Assembly: GCA_003427395.1 (NCBI GenBank)
Contig: BFEA01000262.1
Span: forward strand, 1,229,338 to 1,262,154
Length of the DNA stretch: 32,817 bases
Direction of reading: 5' to 3'
From: Chara braunii
Taxonomy: Eukaryota > Streptophyta > Charophyceae > Charales > Characeae
Numbering within the stretch: position 1 is the stretch's first letter; every line of letters begins with the position of its first letter. Positions 10,851 through 22,009 of this stretch are shown one piece after another. The notes under the pieces were generated by a model. The model did not search any database. It was not told the origin of the DNA and saw only the letters and a list, made by a program, of their open reading frames with translations. The position numbers and the translations under genes are program-made.

Positions 10851-11216
10851 CTATTATTTCGTCACAATGAACTTTTTTTTTTTTTTTTGAACGAAATTGA
10901 AACCGAGTTTTTTCAATTTTTTTGCCCGAAAACTTGGTCTAAATTTGCTGTTCTTGAGGGTCCGTTGTTTTTTAAACGCTGGACCCCCTATATGTATTTG
11001 GACCTAGCTTGACACCAGATACATTAAGGGGGGGCCGCCTAGATGTATCTGGTCTCACGCTAGGTCAAGATACATACAGGGTGTCCAACGTTTTAAAAAC
11101 GCTGAACCCTCAAGAGCAGAAAATTTAAACTAAGTTTTCGACCAAAAAAATTGAGAAAACTTAGTTTCAATATCGTTCAAAAAATAAAAAATGTCCATTT
11201 TAACGAAATGGTAGTT
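10851..11216. mobile_element. Foldback MITE-like element, copy 2, inside a GATA microsatellite
   Basis: Related to the element at 9168-9514: same outer blocks (CTATTATTTCGTC at the left, complement of CTACCATTTCGT at the right), then GAACGAAATTGAAA, CTTGAGGGT, CGCTGGACCCCCT and their complements on the other arm. The centre is a TATCTGGTCTCACGCTAGGT-type arm paired with CTAGCTTGACACCAGATA. GATA repeats continue on both sides, which places the ends close to 10851 and 11216. Confidence 0.75.
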
Positions 11217-11249
11217 GATAGATAAATTGATAGATAGATAAAAAGCGAT

Positions 11250-11341
<92 letters not shown>
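11217..11341. repeat. (GATA)n then (GA)n microsatellite
   Basis: GATA units to about 11291, then pure GA to 11341, where sequence is lost in the gap. Confidence 0.95.
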
Positions 11342-12297
11342 NNNNNNNNNNNNNNNNNNNNNNNNNNNNNNNNNNNNNNNNNNNNNNNNNNNNNNNNNNN
11401 NNNNNNNNNNNNNNNNNNNNNNNNNNNNNNNNNNNNNNNNNNNNNNNNNNNNNNNNNNNNNNNNNNNNNNNNNNNNNNNNNNNNNNNNNNNNNNNNNNNN
11501 NNNNNNNNNNNNNNNNNNNNNNNNNNNNNNNNNNNNNNNNNNNNNNNNNNNNNNNNNNNNNNNNNNNNNNNNNNNNNNNNNNNNNNNNNNNNNNNNNNNN
11601 NNNNNNNNNNNNNNNNNNNNNNNNNNNNNNNNNNNNNNNNNNNNNNNNNNNNNNNNNNNNNNNNNNNNNNNNNNNNNNNNNNNNNNNNNNNNNNNNNNNN
11701 NNNNNNNNNNNNNNNNNNNNNNNNNNNNNNNNNNNNNNNNNNNNNNNNNNNNNNNNNNNNNNNNNNNNNNNNNNNNNNNNNNNNNNNNNNNNNNNNNNNN
11801 NNNNNNNNNNNNNNNNNNNNNNNNNNNNNNNNNNNNNNNNNNNNNNNNNNNNNNNNNNNNNNNNNNNNNNNNNNNNNNNNNNNNNNNNNNNNNNNNNNNN
11901 NNNNNNNNNNNNNNNNNNNNNNNNNNNNNNNNNNNNNNNNNNNNNNNNNNNNNNNNNNNNNNNNNNNNNNNNNNNNNNNNNNNNNNNNNNNNNNNNNNNN
12001 NNNNNNNNNNNNNNNNNNNNNNNNNNNNNNNNNNNNNNNNNNNNNNNNNNNNNNNNNNNNNNNNNNNNNNNNNNNNNNNNNNNNNNNNNNNNNNNNNNNN
12101 NNNNNNNNNNNNNNNNNNNNNNNNNNNNNNNNNNNNNNNNNNNNNNNNNNNNNNNNNNNNNNNNNNNNNNNNNNNNNNNNNNNNNNNNNNNNNNNNNNNN
12201 NNNNNNNNNNNNNNNNNNNNNNNNNNNNNNNNNNNNNNNNNNNNNNNNNNNNNNNNNNNNNNNNNNNNNNNNNNNNNNNNNNNNNNNNNNNNNNNNN
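11342..12297. other. Assembly gap (956 N)
   Basis: A run of N flanked by (GA)n and poly-A, so the gap probably reflects simple repeats. Minus-strand frames drawn through it are artefacts. Confidence 0.99.
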
Positions 12298-12371
<74 letters not shown>

Positions 12372-12455
12372 CGTATGGGGTTCCTAACGTACGAGTAGCG
12401 TGCGAGTACAAGAGTACGAATCCGTACTCGTACGAGGGTGCGTACAAGTTGCAAC
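12298..12455. mobile_element. GTAC-rich element, partial copy truncated by the gap
   Basis: A run of 71 A is followed by CCTCGTATGGGGTTCCTAAC and a GTACGAG-rich segment ending GAGGGTGCGTACAAGT. It matches the right end of the element at 10211-10541 (from about 10441) with few differences. The left half would lie in the gap. Confidence 0.7.
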
Positions 12456-14276
12456 TTTAATATATAAAGGTTGTATCAGAGAAACGAGTAGTACTTCAAC
12501 TCAAACTTTTTATACATTTTTCTCTTCTTCCTACTGCCCAACTCCCTTTTTCATCACCCTAGCTTTACAATTCACGTATGGTAAATCTGTATTTTTTATT
12601 CATCTTTATCAATTTGAATATTGTGTGTATAGTTATGGCACTATACTAAATATAGCGATTTTCCTTTAGGAACATCAAATATAATTTTGTGACATTGTTG
12701 AGTTTCTTTGTTCTTCACATTTTATTTTTTTTGCAATCAGTCGAAATCGAGTTACAAACAGTTTGAAAGCATGCTACTACGGGTCATTCCTTCAAATATT
12801 ATATCTAATTCACATTAATGTACTTATGAAGTTCGAGTATGGTGATTGTACGTTAAAGGGATTGAGGATTATTAGGCTGAATGAAGAAGCTATGTCGTAG
12901 TGTCTCTATAATAATTTTGATGTGTTCAACTCCTCTATCATTCTTATCGTTCTCATTCTTGTTTTTAATGGGTTTATTTGTGCCTTGCACTCTTATGACA
13001 CGATACAGTTCTTGGCTTTGATTTGTTGTACTAAAATCCCAACCGAACTTAATTACACTTTTTCTTTTTGTTTCGACAATCGAACCATTCTCCTGGTTAC
13101 TGAGGGCAACCGATATACATTTGCCATTGGATTAAAAAGATAGATCTCAAGTTTTAATCGAATCCACCTCCAAACCTGCAATATTGATAATAGCGATATC
13201 GGATGACGAAAACTCGAAAGTCAGTGGTGCAGTAATACATAGTCATTGGTGAAGGAAAATGATGATTCTCACCCCCAGAGGGCGATTACCTTATATCTGT
13301 TGTAACTTTTCCCTATTGCCAAGTTTTCAAGAATCCTATCCCGAAGGAGAATGATTTTTGTCGTCCTTGTTATGTGATAGGGCAGTGATAAAGATGATCA
13401 ACAAACGAACGTCGGGTTTTATACGTGACTTGTTTCGATGCAGTTCCAGTGTTCGCTTTAATGGTTTGTGTTCAATCGTAGTCTAGAGAATAATTGGGAT
13501 GACGTTTGGCTGAAAGATAGTTTTAAATGAAGTGATATTCTGAAATGGGAGCACGAAGAGTTGATTGAGTTGGTTAGTAGGACATAATATAAATAGACTA
13601 TTGTTATACGAAACTTATACCATATATCAAGATATCAGATCATAGAGGTTGAAGTAACTTTTTTTCTCCATGGAAGAGTGCACTGTCATATGCTGCCAAC
13701 GAAGAGATGATAATAACTCCAATAACTTATATAATGAACTCGACCATATACCTCCGTCGAACTTAACCATTTGTCCTCGTCTAACCCTATCGTGTGCGTA
13801 AATGATAACAACTCTTTGCCTTCCTTAATCTATGAGAATCATCTTGCATATTTATTTTTCTACATTGTATAACTTTATTTTCTTATTCGTACTTCCACAC
13901 AATGTTCTAAAAGTAGGAACTCTATGAGATGATTCGTTGCCAGAGTGGCAGAGAACGACTCATTCATCACTGTGTTAAGCCACTTTCCTTGCGCTAAGTA
14001 ACGAAAGTTATGAGCGGTTGAACGCACCTAATGAACCTAAGCAATGATGTTAAGGTGCAAAATGCCTAGACTCGAGTGCACCATATATCACAAGTATGTC
14101 AATTGTAATGTTGTTATATATCTTCGAGTTAGGTCAAGTAGGTATCGTTCGGTGATTTACCTGTTTCCATTGAGATAAGTTTTCTCAGTATGGGGTCATA
14201 ATTTAACTACTTTCGAGAGTACATATACATTAGGTTAGTCCTTCGACATTTTTTCCTTAAAGCTCGAGATAATTTC
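12456..14276. other. Long AT-rich stretch without recognisable genes
   Basis: Short frames on both strands (at most about 90 codons) are hydrophobic or low-complexity, with no domain I can name. No tRNA or repeat recognised. Confidence 0.4.
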
Positions 14277-14392
14277 AAGGAGGTCCTTTGATAACTTTAT
14301 ATGTTAATTTTGAGTAGGTCCCTTGCAAACTTTGTATGTTAATTTTGAGGAGGTCTCTTGGAAACTTTGTATGTTAATTTTGAGGACGTTCC
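14277..14392. repeat. 35-bp minisatellite, just over three copies
   Basis: Units near 14278, 14313 and 14348 share ACTTTGTATGTTAATTTTGA and GGTC.CTTG, and a fourth partial unit follows. Confidence 0.9.
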
Positions 14393-14775
14393 TTATGTAT
14401 GACACTGCAAATAGTTAGCAACACGGTATATAAGGGACAATTGCGCAAACCATGTAGCTTGTTTCACATAATAAATGGTGAGATAGTGAGATCCACAAGG
14501 TTTGAACTTGCTCGTAGTCGTGTAGTGGGGTGACGAGTGCACTGCGAAGGACCGCTTCATGATGTGCTCAAATAGGCCCCACGAGCTTGTGAAGCTGAGC
14601 TGGATGACCAATCGGTCTGAATTAGTAAGTAAGAATACTGATTGTCTGTACTCATGCAGAGACTCCCACTTGGTTTATGCTACTGGTGAGAAAAAATGTG
14701 TTACAGAAACTGCGGTGCGTGGTACCTGGAGGCGCGTTGTCGGATGCAACGACCCCGTCTCGTCGACGTGCATAA

Positions 14776-15091
14776 GGGGACCTCCCGACCTCATCACACA
14801 TGAGTTTGATATTTTTCATTTAGAGTTGGAACGTTTCCCCCGAGATTCATCAAGGTGAACGATGAGGTTTGTTGCTCTAGCCGGGTGCGTCAGTCATACT
14901 TCTCGCATTCCCCTACGACAGGTCAGGGTCTCGTGAGGCACAACTCACCTTCCCTAATAAGTTTTCACAATCCTCAAAGGCGTATCGCTACCGAGCTACT
15001 GATTTACACACGAAAACTTTTACATACAATTGCAGAGGTAGACCAACCAAGGGCATTTTGCTCGTTTCGCCGTAGTACAAACAGTTTTTAC
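14776..15091 (+). repeat. Dispersed repeat, copy B
   Basis: Diverged relative of 2218-2515 in the same orientation (shared GGACCTCCCG, CCCCTACGACAGG, GAGGCACAACT, GGCGTATCGC, GAGCTACTG, TTGCAGAGGTAGACC, AGGGC blocks). Base composition is more AT-rich than copy A, as in its surroundings. Confidence 0.65.
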
Positions 15092-15204
15092 GGGTAAATG
15101 TCGATCGATCCTGGCGAGGTCGATCGACTAGACTTCGTTAGGTTGATCACAACTCTCATTGATTCTAGTCTTTTTATAAAGGCCCTTCCCTTTTGAAAAG
15201 AAGA

Positions 15205-15365
15205 CCTTGATATTGCAACCAAACACTCATATATCGTGTTAAAACATACCGAAGTCGCATCCAAACATATGAATGTAACAACCAAGACACGCATAGACGT
15301 CGTAAACAAACACATGAATATAGCAACCAAGACACTTATAGTTGTCGCAAACAAAGCTCACAGAT
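15205..15365. repeat. 45-bp minisatellite, about 3.5 copies
   Basis: Units recognised by GTCG at 15254, 15299 and 15344 with ATAGCAACCAAGACAC-type cores, and a more diverged unit upstream from about 15205. The period is a multiple of three, so the minus strand keeps an open frame of hydrophobic 15-residue repeats. I do not count this as a gene. Confidence 0.8.
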
Positions 15366-15938
15366 GCAATACATAAGTGGTGACTCATCTCAATGACCAA
15401 ACGACAGTCCTTCGCAAAGACTACAAAATTTGATAACAGGAAATATACCTTTGTTTTCACCATTACATAAAAGGGAAGAGAAAATTTTCAAAAGCGTCCC
15501 ACGATTGATGCACATAAGATCAATATGGAAGTCAACTTCTTAACACCATCGACACTCACAGTTTACATAGAATGAAACTTGCTTGATCGAATGTCAAAAA
15601 CAACAACGTGTCATAGCAACATGTCTAGATTTATCTTTATTATTTTCCCATGACTTTCTCTCACCCATACCACTTACGCCCTTCCTAATGTAGAGGTTAT
15701 CGCCTAACTGCGGATGTCTGTCAAACTTAAATATATACAAAAGAAAAAGGAAAAAAATAAAACTTTTGTGCCGCCTTTGCCCCCCATCATGACACCAGCA
15801 CAAATCGTCGTGGAAATGATAATCATAGGGGCGGGCTGACTATGTTTTGTTGGTCGGCGCCATTGAGATGATTGAAATTATTATGTTTTAGCCTATCAAG
15901 GCCGAAGCTTGATCATCCGGTCCCAGGGGCTTAGCTAG
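15366..15938. other. Unassigned stretch
   Basis: No gene, RNA gene or repeat recognised. Confidence 0.4.
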
Positions 15939-17175
15939 CTACCCTACTCCAAGCGGTAAAATCAGGAGGGACTTATTGAGGAAGGGTGACGCTCGGGCGC
16001 GTCTATCCATCTGAGCATGCCGCTTGATGAGCGCCTTGTTGATCGTCAACCTCCGCACTTGTCCTCGCCATCGTAGTCAAAGATTGCTCGTGTTGTAGAG
16101 CTCCGCCATCCGTCGCGCCAATGTCAACAAAATGAACCAGAAGGGTACGCCTAAGCACCGAAGGTGTAGAGCAGAAGTATCTGAAACCAAAGGGACACCA
16201 TCCATGTTCTAGAAGGCCTGAAGAGCACTCCGACGATGATACGAGAGATGAACTCCATGTTCGAGATGCGGTGGAAATATAATATATACCCTTGCAACTC
16301 GTTCGGATGCCGAATCACATTTGGTCGAATCTCTGATCGTGCTTCTGGAAGAAACCCGCATCCGCAGGCGATCTCGATGAAGCCGAGCCATCGAGTCAGA
16401 GTCCCGTCGAACACCATCGACATCCTCTTCCTCTCAGACGATGTGATCTACGTTGGTGGTATCCCGTATCAAGAGATACGTAGGAATCGTCAAATCACGC
16501 CGAGCTCCTCCCATCCTGCGCTACAAAAAAAAAGGACCGTCATCAAACACAAAATGGTTTTTGTAGGCTCTCCTCCTGTCGTTGGAGGACCTCATTATCA
16601 CATCTCTCTGAGGCACGAATACCGACATCAAATGTACCTACACGGTTATAATGTTGGATGAACACAAATAGCCTCTCCCAAGCGTGGTGTTTTCGCGTGA
16701 TGCGCAGGGACAACCACAAGATCTCATCCTCGTACTTGTGATAGATTGTCTCGTTCGCGAGGTCATAGACGACCTCTATGTCCCTCCAATACATTTTTCT
16801 GAGAGGGTATAAACCAATGCTCAGTACCAACTTCATGACCGTAGTCACGAACGTGTAAACTCGTGCCAGGTCTTCAAGGGTTCCTCGATCTTCTCTGAGC
16901 TCTACCTCTGAGGTAGAGTCGGTCGGATAGACGTCCGTTGGATCAAAGACCATGCGGCCGACTCTCGGCCATCCTTGCCTAAATCCTTCTGCGGTAGCAG
17001 CAGCAGACGCCCCCGCCTCTTTCCTGTTTGGAAACAACATGACGGTGGCAACAACCACACTTCTCTGTCGCGAACTGCTTGAAGCAGCATCACTTGCGGC
17101 ACTTGAGTTGTCTGCTGCCCTCGTCTCCATTCTTCCGGTTGGCCGACTTGCTCCCTTAGCTGAGGTTTGACACAA
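15939..17175 (-). pseudogene. Decayed gene of unknown family in three frame segments
   Basis: Minus-strand protein-like segments follow one another in different frames. Segment 1 (17175 to 16543, ATG start, 210 codons) has a low-complexity Ser/Ala start and then a helical region with GLYPLRKMYWRDIEVVYDLA and ITRKHHAWERLFVFIQHYNR. Segment 2 (16423 to 16151) contains LTRWLGFIEIACGCGFLPEA and NVIRHPNELQGYILYFHRIS. Segment 3 (about 16140 to 15939) contains LARRMAELYNTSNL, a TGA, then GQVRRLTINKALIKRHAQMD. Junctions lie near 16540-16430 and 16150. The arrangement suggests one former coding sequence of roughly 400 codons with at least two frameshifts and several stops, or exons of a gene whose introns I cannot place. 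I do not recognise the family. No convincing relation to the 331-1389 pseudogene. Confidence 0.5.
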
Positions 17176-18197
17176 TGAGCGGTGGAGACCACGACAGACT
17201 AACTCCCGCTATCGTCCTAAAAAGAATCGACGACATAAGAACCTTGAAGTGAAATGAAATATACGAGAGACTAGGTTATAAATAGAACGACTGCGAGTGT
17301 GCGCAGGGCTAATAGTGGGGCAAATCCTATCGCTGCTTGGTCTCACGATGCCTATGAAAATTGGAAACTTGATCTTGGGACCGCCCGTCCTTCCGTGGTG
17401 GCCGCTCGAGCCAAACGAGGCCGTTAAAGACATGCTTGTAGGAGTTGTTTCATGTGCGCTAGATAGTAAAAAAAAAAGTGTAAAATAAGAGAGCTTTGTC
17501 GACCCGTTTCACCGCGTCTTACATTTTTTGTCGTGGGTAATAGGTGAGGGTCACCTTATAACGAACGACCCATACTGTTGAATTCCTAATTCGGAAATCG
17601 TCTAACCGAATGAAGAAAGGCAAATTGGTGACAAAATTTCTCCCTCGTGACCCTCAATCGACCAAGATTCTTGCGAACCAAAACAAGAGAGCCCGAAGTT
17701 TTTCACAGATGGAGCGTCATACTCGCAAAGACCTAGTCTTCGTTATAAATACAAAGTTTTCGCTCACATGCCTGCAACAAAATACAAAGCCAAGGTAGTT
17801 TCTGAGGATAGACAAGGACACACGGGATCAGACAACACTTCCCTTTTCATGTTTGAACACACACAATCAAGCCTCTTCCTTTCAACTGAACATTCAAAGA
17901 AAGAAAATAGGGCAAGCAAAATGTGGGTTCACGTGGGGAGTGAGGGGCCCGAGTCATTAACTGACCTTGAGTGAAATGTCGCCGATGCCGACTGACTCAC
18001 CCTAGAAAGCCAAGTTGAACCTTGGACGTCAACTGAGTCCTCAAAATGTCTTGAATAGAAAATCACAAGCGTCGTGAATCCCAACAGTTATTGAGTGGTT
18101 CTTGCTTGCCTCGACAAGTCCCGCAGGCGACGAGCGGCACCACCGGTTCCAAGTACGTCCCTCCGAGCCCAATGTAATGACGGTTGCCGAAGCACTT
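17176..18197. other. Unassigned stretch
   Basis: No coding signal beyond short frames (at most 74 codons). No repeat or RNA gene recognised. Confidence 0.4.
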
Positions 18198-18500
18198 CAA
18201 AATAAATCCCTTGGCGTCGAGCGACTTCAATTTGGTGCCGACGGTCTGAGTCCAACAATAAAAACGTCTATGCGGCACAGCCCCAAATGGTCCCTATGGA
18301 AGCGAGGGCCGGTACCAAGGGTCCCACCACGCCAAAACGCCAATAACTTGCGCCGTCTTCACGACAAAAAATCCCTTGGGCCGTCTTCACTGCAAAAAAT
18401 CCCTTACGCTGTTTTACCGAAAAAAAATCCCTAGCGTCGTCTTCACCGCAAAAAAATCCCTTGCACCTTATTCACCGCAAAAAAAAACCTTGCGCTGTAC
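18198..18500. repeat. Degenerate 27-29 bp minisatellite
   Basis: About 5.5 units from 18350 to 18500 with the pattern GYCGTCTTCACNGC followed by an A-run and TCCCTT. A single related unit (AAATCCCTTGGCGTCG) lies near 18205. Variation is mostly in A-run length, so frames through it are broken. Confidence 0.85.
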
Positions 18501-18617
18501 TGCCACAAGTTTGCACCGGTGTCCGTCTTGAGCACGTGCCGCACTCGGCACCTCCTTCGGACCGCGACGACACATTTGAAATGCCACAAAAAACTGAAAT
18601 GATGCTACCGGCGCGAG

Positions 18618-18869
18618 TTGCCAGCAAGGGGTGACCGGCACCGCCACTTTGTCACACTGCAAACCGAGATCCTCACTCCAGAAATAAGAGGCACCGCCTT
18701 GGCGTCAAAGCCAGGCCGAACGGCGGTCCCACGACACCTCCACAAATTTATCTCGATGCCCACGTACGACAAGACTGACAATGCTCCTCTGCATGTGGAC
18801 GTAGTCTTGGCGCTGGATTCATCCGGTAGCATGCATCCTCACGCCGGCCACGTCCAAGCTAAAAAATAA
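18618..18869 (+). pseudogene. Fragment with a von Willebrand factor A (MIDAS) motif
   Basis: An 83-codon frame contains HVDVVLALDSSGSM (residues 59-72), matching the first beta strand and the D-x-S-x-S metal-ion-dependent adhesion site of vWA domains (D67, S69, S71; codons 18816-18830). A complete vWA domain needs about 170 residues. This frame stops 11 residues after the motif and no continuation is seen in other frames, so at best it is a truncated gene fragment or a piece carried by a transposon. A chance match to a short motif remains possible. Confidence 0.35.
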
Positions 18870-19440
18870 TCAAACCTGGTCTTTGGCCGAAGCTAGGTAA
18901 AAAATGCCGCTCCCTTGAGCTTGGAGGTGAGGTCCCGCTCCAATGGAGTGAACCTTAGCTCATGTGCCGCAGATCCGGTACCAACCCAAACTGGCAGCAA
19001 GGTGCCTCCACCTTGTGGCTATGGTGGCTCAGCCTCCTCCTCCTTGCTCCAACAGCTCCTCTTGTAGACTCCTAGCAGCACTCCCGCGACACTCTCGCAG
19101 CTCACGAATGCCTTGGAGTGTGCGACCACTCCGATAGCACGTGCTCCTTGTGTGGCAACTGCTGGGGCACTGCCTGCTTTTATAGTCGAGGTGGAAAGAG
19201 TGCCTCGACACTCTAGCCCTCGGACAATAATTTGAGATGGCCCTGGGCCCTCGATTTGTGACGCGTCGCACCGCAGCCGTACACTTAGTGCGACTGGCTT
19301 TGACTATTCCCCCTTCTCTCGTTCTTATCTACTGTGTTCTATTCATATCGGACGCTATCTTGCCTCCTCCTTATCGCCCGCTAAAAGAAGCTAGCCTGTT
19401 GGATCGGGTGGGCGTGGACTCGATCCGCTAGTCCACGGGT
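18870..19440. other. Unassigned stretch
   Basis: Frames on both strands are short and not protein-like. No repeat recognised. Confidence 0.4.
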
Positions 19441-19441
19441 T

Positions 19442-21066
19442 GTTAGTCTCCCTTATAGTGGAAACCACCCATGAAAATCTGCTTGTAATTCAACAAATGA
19501 AGGATAAATTTTGTAAGCTCTTAGATATGAGAATTAATTGGGGTAATACAACATTCGGATGATGGATACATCGACAAGGAGTAAGACCCCTTGAGCAACC
19601 ACATATCACTTGGTTACCATTAGAGGCCCCAATCAGAGTTTTTGGTATTTCTGCGAACGTGAAAAGGAAACCAACAGTCAACAATGAATGAATCTCCCAA
19701 CAAGTCCTGACTAAGTTGGCTTGTGGAAAACTAAGTGCACCTTTTATCTTGGGCATGCTCTAATAATCTAAAATGTAGTGCTTATCTTCTCCGAGTCATG
19801 GTATAGGGCGACAATTTGGTTTCTACATAAAATTGCCATATGCGTTGTGCAAAGGCAAGTAGGATGCTATCTATGGAGGGGTAACCGTGAATGCAAAAAT
19901 GTGATTAGTAAGGTGGCATGACCATTAATGATTCAACCTAAACCTAAAGGAGACCTTGGTATCCTAGATTCTGCAACACAAGGTATGGCATTGTTAGTTC
20001 AATGGATCACACACTTACTGTTCAACCCTCAAACTCCATGGACTGCTCTAGCCTTAGAACATATTGTGAGACTGAATCCTACAGCTCCTGGGAACAGACC
20101 CAATGATGTGGTTAGAAAACCGCTCGTGGTCCATTCCCAATAGACAAATCGTGAAAGAGGGAATTCCTCAGACTCGGGATCGTCAAGCAGCAAGAATACA
20201 CCAGGGTGAAGACCCATTCGAACCCAATTTACTCAAAATTTTGGTGAAGATTGCCCCTACCTGACAAGATAGCCCCAGGAAGATGGGAAGAGGTGTTCAA
20301 TAACCCCTATTTAATAATAGGTAGATGACAAACTAGAGGGGACAGACACTTCACTGTGTGGACTCGCCATGGAGGGGGTGGATGAAGAATGGGGTCCTTA
20401 TGATTGGTAATCAATGCAGTGAAAAGTCTGAAGATTGTTGCTTCCTGGTGGTTATCCAACCACAACTTCATTCTTTCACTGGTCTTCCACAACACTTGAC
20501 ACCTTTACAGAGATGGTACCCCTAGAATGCGTAAACATTCTTACCCTACAGGCTAGTGATTGGATAGCCATTAGGAATCAACCAAATCACATTGGCTCGG
20601 TGACGAAAGTCCATCAAGATGGGGAAGTTCTCCTTGATCGTTTTGGTCACGCAAGATAATATAGTGGAAAATTTTCAGCTGAAGGGGACTAAATGGTTTC
20701 CCTCCCATCAGGTGTTCAGAATTAGGGTTATGATGTATAGAGACCAATGGCTAGCATTCAAACTGACCACCCTGATAGAAAAACTAGCCGTGGACCCTGC
20801 CAGTTAGACCTGGACAACCTTGATGGGTAAGGGTAGATCATGTGTGAGAGCGTTACACACCAGCCAAATCAGCCTATCGTATGCTTAGGCCAAAAGTCCA
20901 CCTGAAGGACAAAGTAGAGGCCCAATGGATGTGCCAGCTCAATGTGAGTAAGGAAAGCCTTCGGTCTATAAACTGGTCCAGTACAATCAGAGTTAAACCC
21001 GCCAATGCCAAGTGGATTATCAATGCTTACCAACCAATGACTGGAATATTGAGAGACCTAACTTAG
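19442..21066 (+). pseudogene. LINE (non-LTR retrotransposon) ORF2 fragment, 5'-truncated
   Basis: Plus-strand segments in three frames follow the order seen after the catalytic loop of plant-type LINE reverse transcriptases. Frame 1 (19443-19560) gives HENLLVIQQMKDKFCKLLDM followed by RINW, the usual '-eN...i...F...SGLkiNw' helix. Then come IRVFGI-like and LWRGNRECKN...KVA, a TGA at 19919-19921 where the family has Trp, and IQPKPKGDLGILD with ALLVQWI (19928-20143), the typical 'PK..GGLGI.D...N.ALL.KW' block. The last segment (about 20850-21066) looks like a zf-RVT module (KSAYRML, then QWMCQLN, NWSSTIRVKPANAKWIINAY). The fingers, catalytic YADD and ORF1 are absent upstream, as expected for 5' truncation. 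The 3' end is not found before the LTR element begins 48 bp downstream. Confidence 0.7.
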
Positions 21067-21904
21067 AATAAAGAGGTATTGCATTACCTTTGTGCAAGTT
21101 TCACTGCATTGCGTTGTGATGAGCCACTTTCTGTAACGTGCGATTTTCTGCGCGGTTGCAACGAGGGGTCCTAAGCTGGAAAAATTGGGCCAATTACGGG
21201 AAATCGGGATCGTTGGAGAATTGCATCAGTGTCCTCGCTTTTTCGTCCTTTTTCGTCGCCTCTTTTTCGAATGGCTGGGCTCGGAGCTGGGTGTGTCCTT
21301 GGGACGGCCGGTTGATTGATTGGTTGGATGGATGTCTGGCGCGCCACCGCGCGCGCGATTAATAAATGTTGACGTCGTTTCTTTCGTTTCGGTTTCGATC
21401 TTTTGGGCACGGATATCGCGCGGAAAATTGCGTTGTTTTTTTGAATTTTCTTTTGAGTCTTTTTCAAATTTTGTCGAGCCCCGATGACTCTCGGAATTTC
21501 AGACTTTCTTTCTGGAATTCGTGCTTTTTGCTTTTCCGCATTAGATAGGAATTAGGAATTCAGTAATTAGGAGTTTCCTTGCCGCGCGACGCCTTTTGTC
21601 TACGCGCTTCTTCATGCGACTGCAACGGTACTCTGATTAGTGGGCGTCCTTAATCGTGTGTGTAACTGTAATTTTGGGCGGGCGCCATTGTAACTGCATC
21701 TTTTTTCTTGCACTTTTCTCTCCCGCCCTCCCTCTCTTTCTTTTGCCGAAATATTTGTAAGCCGTGGCTTGCATGCTCGGATCGATGCGTGGAGACGGGT
21801 TACGTCCCCCACGCCGCGGCCGATCATGCAGAACGCAGACGCTCCCTCTCTAATCCCCACTCTAAATCCTGGTAATTTCGTGTTCTTCTCGCATGCATGC
21901 ACGC

Positions 21905-21910
21905 TATAAA
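21905..21910 (+). promoter_or_regulatory. Candidate LTR TATA box
   Basis: TATAAA within GCACGCTATAAATTTCGGC, preserved in the 3' LTR at 32613. Transcription would start about 30 bp downstream, near 21935. Confidence 0.55.
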
Positions 21911-21998
21911 TTTCGGCTGCGCGATTAGTCAGCTCTCTTAACCCGTTGTTGGAAGCTCGGGGTTGCGCGATCAGGAAGGGTCGGCACACGAGCGAAGT

Positions 21999-22009
21999 AA
22001 CAGGTGAGT
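21999..22009 (+). other. Candidate splice donor in the leader
   Basis: AACAG then GTGAGT (cut after 22003) matches the eukaryotic 5' splice consensus and lies about 70 bp past the presumed start. The 3' LTR has AGAG then GTGAGT at the same place. Confidence 0.4.

Noticed and set aside
11177-12454. Long minus-strand frames of over 400 codons
   Set aside because: They consist of the N gap, poly-A and GA/GATA repeats.
16236-16661. 141-codon plus-strand frame
   Set aside because: It is antisense to the minus-strand pseudogene segments, whose protein-like character is stronger.
21361-21366. AATAAA as the polyadenylation signal of the element
   Set aside because: It lies about 540 bp upstream of the TATA box in the LTR, so it could serve only if transcripts began earlier. 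Not supported.
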